From Pseudomonadota bacterium (GTDB taxonomy: Bacteria; Pseudomonadota; Alphaproteobacteria; Rhizobiales; Rhizobiaceae), in contig JAEWDP010000150.1 in the NCBI GenBank assembly GCA_023390055.1, positions 1 to 38,142 of the forward strand: a stretch of DNA of 38,142 bases. Reading direction: 5' to 3'. Shown here piece by piece: positions 23,998-33,343 of the stretch. Numbering within the stretch: position 1 is the first letter of the stretch; the number at the start of each line of letters is the position of its first letter. A program made the position numbers and the translations under genes. The notes under the pieces are model-generated. The model did not search any database, was not told the origin of the DNA, and saw only the letters and a list, made by a program, of their open reading frames with translations.

Positions 23998-25599
23998 TTA
24001 GCGGAATGGATAATGACGCGTGCCAAAGCCTATGCGCGCAATCGCAGCGACCAAAAACATGGAAATAAGAATCAGCGTAAAGCAGGCCGTACGCACGAAA
24101 GGACTCCAGGATGGAACGCGCATTTCAACCCAGGATGCATCCAAAAATCCCTTCTGATTGAAACCCATACCAGCGACCACACGTCCAAAGGGGTCGACAA
24201 GAGCAGAAATTCCGCTATTGGCACCCCTAATCAGGGGAAGGCCGGTTTCAACTGCCCGCAGACGCGCCTGCTGAAAATGCTGATATGGTCCCGGAGTGTT
24301 CCCGAACCAGGCGTCATTGGTAATATTGAGGATGGCATCCGAATTGCCAATTTCAGCGGATATCTCCTGCGGAAATATCGCCTCGTAGCAGATCAACGGA
24401 TAAAGTTTTCTGCCATCGGGCAGAACAAGCAGCGAGCGGACGGCCGCAGCCGTAAAGCCTCCGGGCAAGGAAACGAGGTTGTCGATACCCCAACCTCTCA
24501 GCGAGTCTTCGAACGGGACATATTCGCCGAATGGCGTCAGATGCACCTTGTCGGAAGCGGCAAGTATCTGGCCTTCATCATCGATGACATAGACCGAATT
24601 ATAGTAACGGGTCGCCGAACCAGGATCACCATATTCCGCGCGCACTGCGCCGGCGACCAGAACCTGTCCCTCATCAAGCATCTCGGCAATTTTCACCAGG
24701 GCATCCTGGCTCTCGGTCAGGAGAAACGGCACCGAGGTTTCGGGCCACACGATAATATCAGGGCGGCGTCCACCCGCCTTCGGCGGCGTTCTCGACAAGG
24801 CTAGATGCTCTTCAAAGATTCTTGCGCGATCCGACTTCTCGAGCTTGCGGGATTGATCAAGAACCGGTTGGACGAGACGAACCACCGTCAACTGCCCGCC
24901 GGGCTCGTCAAGCACAAGGTTGAGCCGAAAGATGCCATACCCGCAGTGAACGACAAGAAGAAGCGCGCCAATGATCAGTCCGGATGTCAGACCGCGCCGG
25001 GTACCGAAGAGAGAGGGTACTGAGAAGACAAGTACAGCAAGCGTCGTGACGCCAAACAGTCCGATTACACCTGCGGACTGCATCATCACCGGAACGGGCA
25101 TCGCACCATAACCGACCGCATTCCAGGGAAACCCTGTCGCGATGAAGCTTCGCAACCATTCTGCCGTTCCAAAACCTAATGCAAGTGCGGCCAGCCTGGC
25201 AAACCCATCCGACCATAAGAGTGCGGCGATTGCCGTCGCCAGACCGTAAAAGAGGGCCAGAAATGCCGGCAGGCCCAATACGGCCAGAGGGATAGCCCAG
25301 GCAAATTCGTCTGCCTCGACCAATAGCGCATTCCCAAGCCACCAGAGGCCGGCGACGAAATAACCAAAGCCGAACAGCCAACCAAGAAAGAATGACGCGC
25401 GCAGCCTCGAAAGAAAACCACCATCAGGATGGGAGGCAAGGCCGTCCATTAGCCAGACCAGAAACGTAAACGAGACAAACAGAACGCCAAAGATGTTGAA
25501 TGGAGGGAGTGCCAGTGCCCCGATGGCACCCGCCGCGACGGCCAGCACCATCCGGCGCACGCCCCACAGAAGCATGACCTTCCCCGCCAGCCTCTCCAT
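23998..25599 (-). CDS. lnt: Apolipoprotein N-acyltransferase
   Basis: Adds the third acyl chain to the N-terminal cysteine of lipoproteins in the inner membrane. The 533-residue protein has an N-terminal membrane domain of about six to seven helices (to about 225) and a periplasmic nitrilase-fold domain. The catalytic triad is visible: Glu287 in VWPETSVPF, Lys351 in DKVHLTPFGEYVPF and Cys404 in LICYEAIFP. A final membrane helix closes the protein. ATG 25599 is preferred, with AAGGGGAG upstream; TTG 25602 is adjacent. It follows the corC-like gene, the usual order. Confidence 0.97.
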   Translation of the reverse strand: MERLAGKVMLLWGVRRMVLAVAAGAIGALALPPFNIFGVLFVSFTFLVWLMDGLASHPDGGFLSRLRASFFLGWLFGFGYFVAGLWWLGNALLVEADEFAWAIPLAVLGLPAFLALFYGLATAIAALLWSDGFARLAALALGFGTAEWLRSFIATGFPWNAVGYGAMPVPVMMQSAGVIGLFGVTTLAVLVFSVPSLFGTRRGLTSGLIIGALLLVVHCGYGIFRLNLVLDEPGGQLTVVRLVQPVLDQSRKLEKSDRARIFEEHLALSRTPPKAGGRRPDIIVWPETSVPFLLTESQDALVKIAEMLDEGQVLVAGAVRAEYGDPGSATRYYNSVYVIDDEGQILAASDKVHLTPFGEYVPFEDSLRGWGIDNLVSLPGGFTAAAVRSLLVLPDGRKLYPLICYEAIFPQEISAEIGNSDAILNITNDAWFGNTPGPYQHFQQARLRAVETGLPLIRGANSGISALVDPFGRVVAGMGFNQKGFLDASWVEMRVPSWSPFVRTACFTLILISMFLVAAIARIGFGTRHYPFR

Positions 25600-25736
25600 C
25601 AACTCCCCTTTCGCCTGCCCGAATCACGATTGCAGTATGTGTTCTAGCATCCGGACGCGAAAGACTCTCATATCGGGAAGCATGACCGCGTCCCATTCTG
25701 CGGTATCGCGCTCGCTTTCCGACACGAAAAACGTAT

Positions 25737-26909
25737 TCACTCGCGCTGCTTGCTCAAGCCAGCCGTTTCGGGCTTGCTCATCGTCGGCGTCACCGCATTC
25801 TGTTCTAGTTCCGGCTCAGCCTCGCCCTTGAGGTGCCGACGACGCGCAGGCGCCCTTTTTCGCACCACCCTTATCCTCTTGATACGTCGGGGATCTGCAT
25901 CAAGAATATGAAACTCGAAGCCCGACAGCGCCTGAACGACTTCGCCGCGAACCGGTATGCGACCCAAAGCGGAAAAGATCAGGCCGCCGAGAGTATCGAC
26001 ATCTTCCATGCTGTCACGGATATCGAAGTCCGGGCCAATCGCCTCCGCGATTTCCTCGAGTTCAATTCGTGCGTCCGCCACAAAGATATCGTCACCCGTG
26101 CGTGAAAACATTGCCTCTTCGCTGTCATGTTCATCATCAACATCACCGATAACCACCTCGATGATATCCTCATGTGAGACAAGGCCGTCCGTGCCGCCAT
26201 ACTCGTCGATGACAAGTGCCATTTGCGTACGCGCAGCCTGCATGCTTTGCATCAGATCAGATGCAAGCATCGAAGGAGGCACGAAGAGAATTTCTCGAAC
26301 AATACCTGCATCAGCGACCGTCTTGGTCAGATCCACTCTACCGAGATCGAAAGCAGGCTTTGGTGCACGTGCCGTCTTGTCCGTCTTGTCGGTTGCCGGC
26401 ACCACGGCCTGCGCTGTCGCCGCGCGCGGACTCGAGCGCCGCTTGTTGCGCGCCTGCTTGGCAAGATACGACAGCAAGTCACGAATATGAACGAAACCGC
26501 GTGGGTCATCGAGCGTATCGAAATAGACCGGCATGCGCGAACGACCAGTCTCCTCGAAATGGACCATCAGATCCCCGACGGTAATAGTCATCTCCACCGC
26601 CTCGATATCTGCGCGCGGGATCATGATATCTTCGACGCGAACCTCTCGGAAGCGCAGGATATTGTGGAGCATGGCCCGCTCTTCGGGCGAAAAGGCTCCA
26701 CTGACATTCGCGTCTGTCATCAGCGCATCGGCGAGGTCTTCACGCAGGCGCTCGCCCTGTGAAGGCCTCAGGAGCCGCAGGACACGGGACCAGAAGGAAC
26801 CATGGTTTCTAGGTGAGGTTTCTTTGCGTTGCGGACTACTGCCTTCTTCCGAAGCGCTATCCGAACTGTCGTTGCCCTCATGGGCAGAAATTGTCGATAT
26901 GTCGTTCAT
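25737..26909 (-). CDS. corC: CorC/HlyC-type CBS-domain protein
   Basis: A 390-residue soluble protein with a paired CBS module (roughly 95-155 and 215-275) and a C-terminal CorC_HlyC domain (about 290-370). It lacks the membrane DUF21 domain found in larger relatives. Homologues are linked to magnesium and cobalt efflux (CorC) or named hemolysin C; the true function is debated. A Lys/Arg/Ser-rich insertion (about 150-180) lies between the CBS units, and the N-terminus is acidic and Ser-rich. It sits between ybeY and lnt, the widely conserved order. Confidence 0.88.
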   Translation of the reverse strand: MNDISTISAHEGNDSSDSASEEGSSPQRKETSPRNHGSFWSRVLRLLRPSQGERLREDLADALMTDANVSGAFSPEERAMLHNILRFREVRVEDIMIPRADIEAVEMTITVGDLMVHFEETGRSRMPVYFDTLDDPRGFVHIRDLLSYLAKQARNKRRSSPRAATAQAVVPATDKTDKTARAPKPAFDLGRVDLTKTVADAGIVREILFVPPSMLASDLMQSMQAARTQMALVIDEYGGTDGLVSHEDIIEVVIGDVDDEHDSEEAMFSRTGDDIFVADARIELEEIAEAIGPDFDIRDSMEDVDTLGGLIFSALGRIPVRGEVVQALSGFEFHILDADPRRIKRIRVVRKRAPARRRHLKGEAEPELEQNAVTPTMSKPETAGLSKQRE

Positions 26910-26918
26910 CGTTCCAAG

Positions 26919-27428
26919 CTAGGTGATCGAGTCATGGCCCGCATAGGGATCAGATAGGCCAAGAGCAGCCAAAATGCGAGTCTCCAGGGCTTCCATCTGC
27001 TCGGCCTCGTCATCCTCGAGATGATCATAACCGAACAGGTGCAGCAAACCATGCACAAGAAGATGCGTCAAATGCGCATGGATATCTTTGTCGAGTTCCG
27101 CCGCCTCGCGCTCTATTGTCTCACGGGCGACCACAATGTCACCAAGCATGGGACCTGGCATCGCGCCAGGCTGAACGGGATAGGCCGGAAAGGAAAGGAC
27201 ATTTGTCTCCTTGTCCTTGCCACGCCACCGCGCGTTGATCTCGCGGATCGCCTCGTCATTGGTGAAAACGATCGATATTTCAACAGTTTGCGCTGGAAAC
27301 GGCTGGCCTTCGGATATCTTGAGATAGTCAATCGACGCTGCGATCACACGATCCGTCAATTCGACGAGCTGAGCCTCCTCGGGCCAACCTTCATCCTCAA
27401 CACTAATCTGAATATCGAGCAGGGGCAT
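26919..27428 (-). CDS. ybeY: Endoribonuclease YbeY
   Basis: A zinc-dependent RNase involved in 16S rRNA 3'-end maturation and 70S ribosome quality control. The 169-residue protein has the metal motif HGLLHLFGYDH (His126, His130, His136) and the family segment NVLSFPAY. It lies 16 nt downstream of the PhoH-like gene and 9 nt upstream of the corC-like gene, so the block is co-transcribed. Confidence 0.96.
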   Translation of the reverse strand: MPLLDIQISVEDEGWPEEAQLVELTDRVIAASIDYLKISEGQPFPAQTVEISIVFTNDEAIREINARWRGKDKETNVLSFPAYPVQPGAMPGPMLGDIVVARETIEREAAELDKDIHAHLTHLLVHGLLHLFGYDHLEDDEAEQMEALETRILAALGLSDPYAGHDSIT

Positions 27429-27444
27429 GGGTTCTCACCAATCG

Positions 27445-28500
27445 TTATCGATCGGTTCCCTCGCTTTCCTCATGCACGGCATACTGTTCATCATAGGCTC
27501 TGACAATCCGGCCGACAAGCGGATGGCGCACAACATCGACGTCCCTGAACCGTATGACGGAAATACCCTCAACACCGTTCAATATGTGCAAGGCCTCCAC
27601 AAGTCCCGATTTGACGCCGCGTGGCAAATCGATCTGGCTTGGATCACCCGTAACGATCATTCGGGCATTTTCGCCAAGCCGCGTCAGGAACATCTTCATC
27701 TGCATCGATGTCGTATTCTGCGCTTCGTCAAGGATTACCGCAGCATTTGACAATGTACGGCCGCGCATGAAAGCGAGAGGTGCGATCTCGATGACGCCGG
27801 CGGCGATCGCCCGCTCCACCTTGTCCCCGGGGATCATGTCGTAGAGCGCGTCATAAAGGGGTCGCAGGTATGGATCGACCTTTTCCTTCATGTCGCCCGG
27901 CAGAAAACCCAGACGCTCACCTGCCTCGACGGCCGGACGAGAAAGGATAATGCGATCAACCGCACCCCGCTCCAGCAATTGTGCGGCATGGGCCACCGCT
28001 AGATAGGTCTTTCCCGTGCCTGCCGGCCCCACGCCAAAGACAAGTTCGGAACGTTCCAGCGCACGAATATAGGCGTCCTGAGTGGGTGTTCGAGCAACAA
28101 TGGTCTTCTTGCGCGTCGAGATCTGCGCCATCGACAGCTTCGCCTTGCGTTCCATTGTCGGCAGTTGCAACTGGTCGTCAGCGGCCATAGCCATGCGAAT
28201 GGCGCCCTCTACGTCGGATGCGTCAACACTGCCGCCCTTCTGGAGACGCTCATAGAGGTAGTCCAATGCGCGGCGGGCCTGATTAGTGGTTGTGACATCA
28301 CCTGAAATCGCCACCGAATTGCCGCGGGCCCGGGCATCGATGTTCAACCGCTCTTCGAGCAGTTTGAGATTCTGGTCGAATTGACCGAACAGCTCACTGG
28401 CGAACCTGTTGTTCTCAAACGTCAGGACAAAGTGATTGGAATCGGATGCAGCGGTTTGGGGTTGTCGCGCGGATGATGAAACCAATTCGTGTCCGTTCAA
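27445..28500 (-). CDS. ybeZ: PhoH-like ATPase (YbeZ)
   Basis: A 351-residue NTPase of the PhoH family that works with YbeY in RNA metabolism. Walker A GPAGTGKT (158-165) and Walker B VILDEA (255-260) are intact, with the conserved EAGERLGFLPGDM segment near 192-204. An N-terminal RNA-binding-like region (about 25-90) precedes the ATPase. The start is a TTG at 28500 with GGAG nine bases ahead; no earlier or nearby ATG fits the conserved N-terminus. It follows miaB by 27 nt. Confidence 0.95.
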   Translation of the reverse strand: MNGHELVSSSARQPQTAASDSNHFVLTFENNRFASELFGQFDQNLKLLEERLNIDARARGNSVAISGDVTTTNQARRALDYLYERLQKGGSVDASDVEGAIRMAMAADDQLQLPTMERKAKLSMAQISTRKKTIVARTPTQDAYIRALERSELVFGVGPAGTGKTYLAVAHAAQLLERGAVDRIILSRPAVEAGERLGFLPGDMKEKVDPYLRPLYDALYDMIPGDKVERAIAAGVIEIAPLAFMRGRTLSNAAVILDEAQNTTSMQMKMFLTRLGENARMIVTGDPSQIDLPRGVKSGLVEALHILNGVEGISVIRFRDVDVVRHPLVGRIVRAYDEQYAVHEESEGTDR

Positions 28501-28527
28501 GTAGGCTCGCTCCTCATCAGATCAGAT

Positions 28528-29940
28528 TCAGGTACCGACTACACCCTGCACTCTTTCGGCAAACAAGCTGTTTGGACCTGTTCCCGTGATTCGTACCGAG
28601 ATAATGTCACCTATCTGCGACGTTTTTGCATCAACATTCACAGATTGAAGCCACGGAGATCGTCCAATCAGCTGTCCTTCGTTACGGCCAGGCTTTTCGA
28701 GCAACAGATCGATGACCTTTCCGACACAAGATTTGGCGAATTCAGCCTGCTGTTTCAAGAGGAGAGCCTGCAATCTTTCTAGCCGCTCGGTCTTTACGTC
28801 TTCGCAAACCTGGTCAGGAAGATCCGCACCCGGCGTACCCGGACGTATCGAATACTTGAAGGAGTAGGCCTGCGCGTAATTGACCTCTTTTATGACCTGC
28901 AGCGTGTCTTCGAAGTCCTGATCGGTCTCTCCCGGAAAGCCCACGATGAAATCACCCGAAATGGCAATATCGGGCCTCGCCTGCCGGATCCGCTCGATCA
29001 GGGCAAGATACTCGGCGGACGTATGTCGCCGGTTCATCGCCTTCAATATTCGATCAGAACCCGACTGGACGGGCAGATGCAGATAAGGCATGAGCGCGCG
29101 AAGATCCCGATGAGCTTCGATCAATCGATCATCCATGTCGCGCGGATGGCTGGTTGTGTAGCGAAGCCTTGCCAGACCCGGAATTTCCGCCAACCGATAA
29201 AGCAGCTCTCCAAGCCCCCATTCACGACCATTCGCATCCGCACCGCACCATGCATTGACATTCTGCCCGAGGAGCGTGATCTCCCGGACACCGCTTTCAG
29301 CGAGATGACGGGCCTCCTCCACAATCTGGTGGACTGGACGGGAAACCTCGGCGCCACGTGTATAGGGGACCACGCAGAAAGTGCAGAACTTGTCACAGCC
29401 CTCCTGGACTGTGAGGAAGGACGTCACACCGCGTGAGCGGATGCGGGCCTTCTCCGGCACAGGCAAATGCTCGAATTTATCTTCGACGGCATAATCGGTA
29501 TCGACAACACGGCTGCCTTGCCGCGCGCGGCGTAACGCTTCGGGGAGACGGTGATAGGTCTGCGGCCCAATCACGACATCGACGGCTGGCGCACGGCGAA
29601 GGATTTCTTCACCTTCCGCCTGTGCGACGCATCCTGTCACACCAATCATGAGTTCCTGACCGTCAGCATTGCGGGCCTGCTTCATGTCGCGCAATCGCCC
29701 GAGCGCCGAATAGACCTTTTCGGCAGCCTTCTCGCGGATGTGACAGGTATTGAGCAGGATAAGATCCGCATCCTCCATCTGTTCGGTGGTGACATAACCT
29801 TCGCCAGCCAGCGCATCTCCCATGCGCACGGAATCATAAACATTCATCTGGCAGCCGTAGGTCTTGATGAAAACCTTACGCGTGTTGGCGCCATCCTTGT
29901 GGTCGGTCGGCGAGGCGGATATTGCGGTGTCAGTGCTCAT
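28528..29940 (-). CDS. miaB: tRNA-2-methylthio-N6-dimethylallyladenosine synthase
   Basis: A radical-SAM methylthiotransferase that converts i6A37 to ms2i6A37 in tRNA. The 470-residue protein has the N-terminal UPF0004 domain with cysteines 30, 66 and 104 (auxiliary cluster), the radical-SAM motif CDKFCTFC (182-189; cysteines 182, 186 and 189) and a C-terminal TRAM domain (about 375-440). All cluster cysteines are present. It heads the miaB-ybeZ-ybeY-corC-lnt group. Confidence 0.97.
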   Translation of the reverse strand: MSTDTAISASPTDHKDGANTRKVFIKTYGCQMNVYDSVRMGDALAGEGYVTTEQMEDADLILLNTCHIREKAAEKVYSALGRLRDMKQARNADGQELMIGVTGCVAQAEGEEILRRAPAVDVVIGPQTYHRLPEALRRARQGSRVVDTDYAVEDKFEHLPVPEKARIRSRGVTSFLTVQEGCDKFCTFCVVPYTRGAEVSRPVHQIVEEARHLAESGVREITLLGQNVNAWCGADANGREWGLGELLYRLAEIPGLARLRYTTSHPRDMDDRLIEAHRDLRALMPYLHLPVQSGSDRILKAMNRRHTSAEYLALIERIRQARPDIAISGDFIVGFPGETDQDFEDTLQVIKEVNYAQAYSFKYSIRPGTPGADLPDQVCEDVKTERLERLQALLLKQQAEFAKSCVGKVIDLLLEKPGRNEGQLIGRSPWLQSVNVDAKTSQIGDIISVRITGTGPNSLFAERVQGVVGT

Positions 29941-30235
29941 GAGCGGCTCTTTACCGCAAGAAGGCCCACAATAGAAGGGCCTGGTTTCATGGGTGGCGTC
30001 GTGCGAAATCGTATTGTTCAGGATCTACGGGCGAACGCGCGTGACCGGTGGTCACTTTTCTCAAGAACTCACATATTCGCCGGCGACGGTCACCGCAGCA
30101 CGCCGAACGTAGACGGAGCCTGAAGACGGCCGGCCAATGCCAACCTGTAATCAGTACCCTGCCTTTTGCTGCCATGCACGCGAAGGACATTCTGGCACGC
30201 AGGCGAAGACCCATCCGTGTCGCCGCACGAAAAGG
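29941..30235. other. Intergenic region between plsC and miaB
   Basis: 295 bp between two minus-strand genes, unusually long for this cluster. No supported gene. The part 30150-30225 resembles short dispersed intergenic repeats seen in proteobacterial genomes, but no second copy was seen in the window. Confidence 0.4.
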
Positions 30236-31033
30236 CTAGCCGTAATCTCGACCGCGCAGCCTCAGCCGCAGCATGCGACGAATGCGGGCAGCGACGTCTG
30301 CACTCAATACCTTGCGATTGTCCCCCGCCCGGAAATCGATCGTTTCACCAAAGGATATATCCACATCGATCGCCTCCGCCTTCAATACACCCATCAGATG
30401 GGGGGCGAGCTCAACATCTCCGGGCCAGGCAGCAATCGGCCGGTGATATCGCCCCATCGTCATGCCATGAATACGCGTATAGGCGATGGCAACCGGCTGA
30501 ACATGGACGACATGTCCAGGAACATGAGGGACTGCTGCCGCAGCGGCACCAAACAGGGACGACTTGATCTCGAGCAATCTGTTACCATCCGACGTGGTCC
30601 CTTCCGGAAACAGGACCACGACCTCCCCACCCTTCATCCGCTTGGCAATCTCGGTGACCTGGTGACCAGCCTTGCGCCTTTCCTCCCGGGCAACAAAGAT
30701 GGTTTTCTGGAGCTTTGCGAGGAGGCCAAAGATCGGCCAATTCGCCACTTCGTCCTTGGCGATGAAGGCAACATCGGCAACAGCACCCAACACGAGGATG
30801 TCCTTCCAGGAGGCATGATTGGACGCAATCATCAACGGCCGCCGCGGGTCAAGCCTGCCATGGATATTGATCCGTATTCCAAGCAGCCAGCAGGCAGCAC
30901 GATGCCAGTATCGGGGAAGATAGCGCCGGAACTTCAAATCGAATGCAAGGCCGACAAGCTGAAAAGGCAGCAAAACAAGCGTGAGCGCCGACAAGGCGGC
31001 GACCACGAAGCCAATCCGCAGCCAGATGATCAA
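30236..31033 (-). CDS. plsC: 1-acyl-sn-glycerol-3-phosphate acyltransferase
   Basis: Adds the second acyl chain to lysophosphatidate in phospholipid synthesis. The 265-residue protein has an N-terminal membrane helix (about 5-30), the catalytic NHASWKD motif (His73, Asp78), FVAREERR (113-120) and FPEGTTSDG (142-150). The start is TTG 31033, overlapping the mur stop codon by 4 nt (TTGA), which implies coupling. Its C-terminus contains a typical acyltransferase tail. Ornithine-lipid acyltransferase OlsA is a related alternative. Confidence 0.9.
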   Translation of the reverse strand: MIIWLRIGFVVAALSALTLVLLPFQLVGLAFDLKFRRYLPRYWHRAACWLLGIRINIHGRLDPRRPLMIASNHASWKDILVLGAVADVAFIAKDEVANWPIFGLLAKLQKTIFVAREERRKAGHQVTEIAKRMKGGEVVVLFPEGTTSDGNRLLEIKSSLFGAAAAAVPHVPGHVVHVQPVAIAYTRIHGMTMGRYHRPIAAWPGDVELAPHLMGVLKAEAIDVDISFGETIDFRAGDNRKVLSADVAARIRRMLRLRLRGRDYG

Positions 31034-31458
31034 GCGTCATCCTTGTCGAGCCGTATGCCATAGAGCTCAAGCCGATGTCCGACCAACCGGAAACCATGCT
31101 CGCGCGCGATGCGTTCCTGGAGTGCTTCGATCTCGGGAGAGTGAAATTCGATGACCGTACCCGATTCCACGTCGATCATGTGATCGTGATGCTCGTCGGG
31201 AACGGTTTCATAGCGAGAGCGGCCGTCCAGAAAGTCATGCTTTTCAATGATTCCCTCATCTTCGAACAGCTTGACGGTCCGATAAACGGTTGACAGCGAG
31301 ATACGCGGGTCGACCTTTGCGGAGCGCCTGTAAAGCTCCTCTACGTCCGGGTGATCTTCAGACTCCTGCAGGATACGGGCAATCACGCGACGCTGTTCCG
31401 TCATGCGCATGCCTTTTTCGGCACACAGCTCCTCCAGTGTCTTGGAAAGATCTGTCAT
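31030..31458 (-). CDS. mur: Fur-family regulator, Mur type
   Basis: A 142-residue metal-dependent repressor with the winged helix (about 17-80, including SLSTVYRTVKLFE) and a metal-binding region with HHDH (90-93), IEFHSPE (103-109) and GHRL (127-130). The cysteine pairs of E. coli Fur are absent. In rhizobia the homologue acts mainly as the manganese uptake regulator Mur, by established knowledge; calling it Fur would also be acceptable. It lies 38 nt after rimI and overlaps plsC. Confidence 0.9.
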   Translation of the reverse strand: MTDLSKTLEELCAEKGMRMTEQRRVIARILQESEDHPDVEELYRRSAKVDPRISLSTVYRTVKLFEDEGIIEKHDFLDGRSRYETVPDEHHDHMIDVESGTVIEFHSPEIEALQERIAREHGFRLVGHRLELYGIRLDKDDA

Positions 31459-31496
31459 GACGTGGCCGCCCTTTTTTATTAACCCGTTCGATGGAA

Positions 31497-31991
31497 CTAG
31501 CGAAGATCACGCTTCATGACAAGCGCCGTTGACCGTGTACCATCGGCCCCGATGTAATAGGCCGGGCGCTCGGCAACCGTCTGAAAAACCAGCTTTCGGT
31601 AAAGACGGACGGCTGCATGATTGTTCGCTTCGACTTCCAGGAAGATGACTTCTCCACCACGATGATGCGCCTCCCGCATGGCACTTTGCATCAGACGCCA
31701 GCCAAGACCCGCGCCGCAGAACCTGTCTGCCACCGCAATCGTCAGTATCTCCGCCTCGCCAGCCGTTTCGCGGGCCAGCACGAAGCCCGCTAGCGGACGG
31801 GAAAAAATGGCATTGGTCTGACGTGCGACGAACCCGAAGACATTCGCCTGCAGGAGTAATCCTGTAAACTCGCCATCGTTCCACTGACGCGGAAAGCGCT
31901 GTCCGTGGAGTTCCGACACCTCGCGACAGTCTGTCCCTTCCATCGGGACGATTTCAAAGTAGGGTTTCCACTGCAAATACACGTCGAACAT
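31497..31991 (-). CDS. rimI: GNAT N-acetyltransferase, RimI-type
   Basis: A 164-residue GNAT enzyme with the acetyl-CoA loop RFCGAGLGWRLM and the following conserved helix. By position next to tsaB it matches RimI, which acetylates the N-terminal alanine of ribosomal protein S18. The region EVEANNHAAVRLYRKLVF matches the usual RimI signature. It starts 6 nt after the tsaB stop, so the two are clearly co-transcribed. Confidence 0.9.
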   Translation of the reverse strand: MFDVYLQWKPYFEIVPMEGTDCREVSELHGQRFPRQWNDGEFTGLLLQANVFGFVARQTNAIFSRPLAGFVLARETAGEAEILTIAVADRFCGAGLGWRLMQSAMREAHHRGGEVIFLEVEANNHAAVRLYRKLVFQTVAERPAYYIGADGTRSTALVMKRDLR

Positions 31992-31997
31992 CGGACA

Positions 31998-32657
31998 TCA
32001 GGACCGGGCAAGAGCAAATCCGGTCTGCACCTTGGCATCCGGTCCTCTCAAATAGAGAGGCTTCGGCTTCGACGCACCCATCGGCTTTGCCGCCCCGAGG
32101 CGTGCTACCGTGGCGATATCGAAGCGGTCGCGGACCTCCATGTCCGGTTCGGACAAAATGATGGGCCGGCCCGAACCCACAAGATCAGCCTTCAACGACT
32201 TGGCAAGAACTTCCGCATCTCGTCCAGACATTGCCGCGGGATTACTGAGGGGCGCCCCGTCCACCCCGAAACCCTGGACATAGAGTTCGTCACGCTTGGC
32301 ATCCATGGCAACCAGAACGGCATTTCGAGGCGACGTGCCATGATGCATCGCAGCCAGGGTCTCGAGCGTCGTGACACCAACGCAATCGACTTCAAGCGCG
32401 AGTGCCAGCCCCCGCGCGGCTGCAACGCCAACACGGATCCCGGTAAACGACCCGGGACCGACCACGACCGCAATCTTGCCAACCTCTGCCAGCTCCAGAT
32501 GCGCCTTGTCGAGAACTTCATCGATGACAGCCATGAGCCGCTCGGCATGACCCTTGCCGATCATGTCGGTTACGGCACCAAGCGTTTGGCCAGTCTCGCT
32601 GTCATGGATTGCAGCAGAACAATCCACACCGGCCGTATCGATTGCCAGAACAATCAT
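31998..32657 (-). CDS. tsaB: tRNA threonylcarbamoyladenosine biosynthesis protein TsaB
   Basis: A 219-residue ASKHA-fold protein that with TsaD and TsaE makes t6A37 in ANN-reading tRNAs. The N-terminus IVLAIDTAGVDCSAAI and GPGSFTGIRVGVAAARGLAL are characteristic. It lacks the metal site of TsaD, as expected for the partner subunit. It lies between nfu and rimI, 10 nt after the former and 6 nt before the latter. Confidence 0.96.
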   Translation of the reverse strand: MIVLAIDTAGVDCSAAIHDSETGQTLGAVTDMIGKGHAERLMAVIDEVLDKAHLELAEVGKIAVVVGPGSFTGIRVGVAAARGLALALEVDCVGVTTLETLAAMHHGTSPRNAVLVAMDAKRDELYVQGFGVDGAPLSNPAAMSGRDAEVLAKSLKADLVGSGRPIILSEPDMEVRDRFDIATVARLGAAKPMGASKPKPLYLRGPDAKVQTGFALARS

Positions 32658-32667
32658 CTGCGGCCGG

Positions 32668-33234
32668 TCAGAGAGCTTCGACGGCCTGCACTTCCGGTAC
32701 GAAGTGATGAAGCAGGTTTTGCACGCCGTGCTTCAGTGTAGCCGTGGAGGACGGGCAGCCCGAGCAGGCACCCTTCATGTTGAGATAAACCGTTCCGTCC
32801 TTGAACCCCTTGAAGGTGATGTCACCGCCATCCTGAGCTACTGCGGGACGGACACGCGTTTCCAGGAGTTCCTTGATGGTAGCGACGATCGTCTCGTCCC
32901 CGTCATCGTAGAACTCGCCTTCCTCGTCAACGACTTCGGCCGTGCTCATGCCACCACCCATGATCGGCTGGTCTGACATGAAGTGCTCCATGATCGAGCC
33001 AAGAACAGCCGGCTTGAGATGCTGCCATTCGGCACTGTCCTTGGTGACCGCTATGAAATCATAGCCGAAGTAGACGCCGGCGATCCCGGGGATCGCGAAC
33101 AGGCGCGACGCCAAAGGTGAAGCCTCGGCTTCACTGACATTGCGAAACTCGGCTGTTCCCTTTTCCATCACGATCTTGCCGGGCAAAAACTTGAGGGTCG
33201 CCGGATTAGGGGTGGCCTCTGTCTGGATGAACAT
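32668..33234 (-). CDS. nfuA: Nfu-type iron-sulfur cluster scaffold/carrier
   Basis: A 188-residue Fe-S carrier. The N-terminal Nfu_N domain (MFIQTEATPNPATLKFLPG onward, about 1-88) is followed by a linker and a NifU C-terminal domain (about 115-182) with the cluster-binding motif GACSGCPSS (Cys157, Cys160). This architecture is the usual alphaproteobacterial Nfu. I chose the ATG at 33234, which has AGGAG seven bases upstream; an upstream start would add 15 residues. A promoter candidate lies 50-78 bp upstream. Confidence 0.94.
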   Translation of the reverse strand: MFIQTEATPNPATLKFLPGKIVMEKGTAEFRNVSEAEASPLASRLFAIPGIAGVYFGYDFIAVTKDSAEWQHLKPAVLGSIMEHFMSDQPIMGGGMSTAEVVDEEGEFYDDGDETIVATIKELLETRVRPAVAQDGGDITFKGFKDGTVYLNMKGACSGCPSSTATLKHGVQNLLHHFVPEVQAVEAL

Positions 33235-33283
33235 CTTGCATCTCCTGAGTGCGACCGCACCTAGTTTAGAACTCTTCAAAGGA

Positions 33284-33312
33284 AGATAGTTCCGATCGTC
33301 CTTCTGTTCAAG
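33284..33312 (-). promoter_or_regulatory. Candidate promoter of the nfu-tsaB-rimI-mur-plsC group
   Basis: On the minus strand CTTGAA (33307-33312) and CTATCT (33284-33289) are 17 nt apart, matching the rhizobial consensus CTTGAC / CTATAT well. It could also be read by RpoH, whose -35 element also begins CTTG. Confidence 0.5.
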
Positions 33313-33343
33313 TGCGCCTTTCAGCGTCCGGCGTCAAGACGAC

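Noticed and set aside
29987..30214. Minus-strand open frame of 75 codons between plsC and miaB
   Set aside because: Arg-rich, no recognisable family and no ribosome site; more likely non-coding or repeat-derived.
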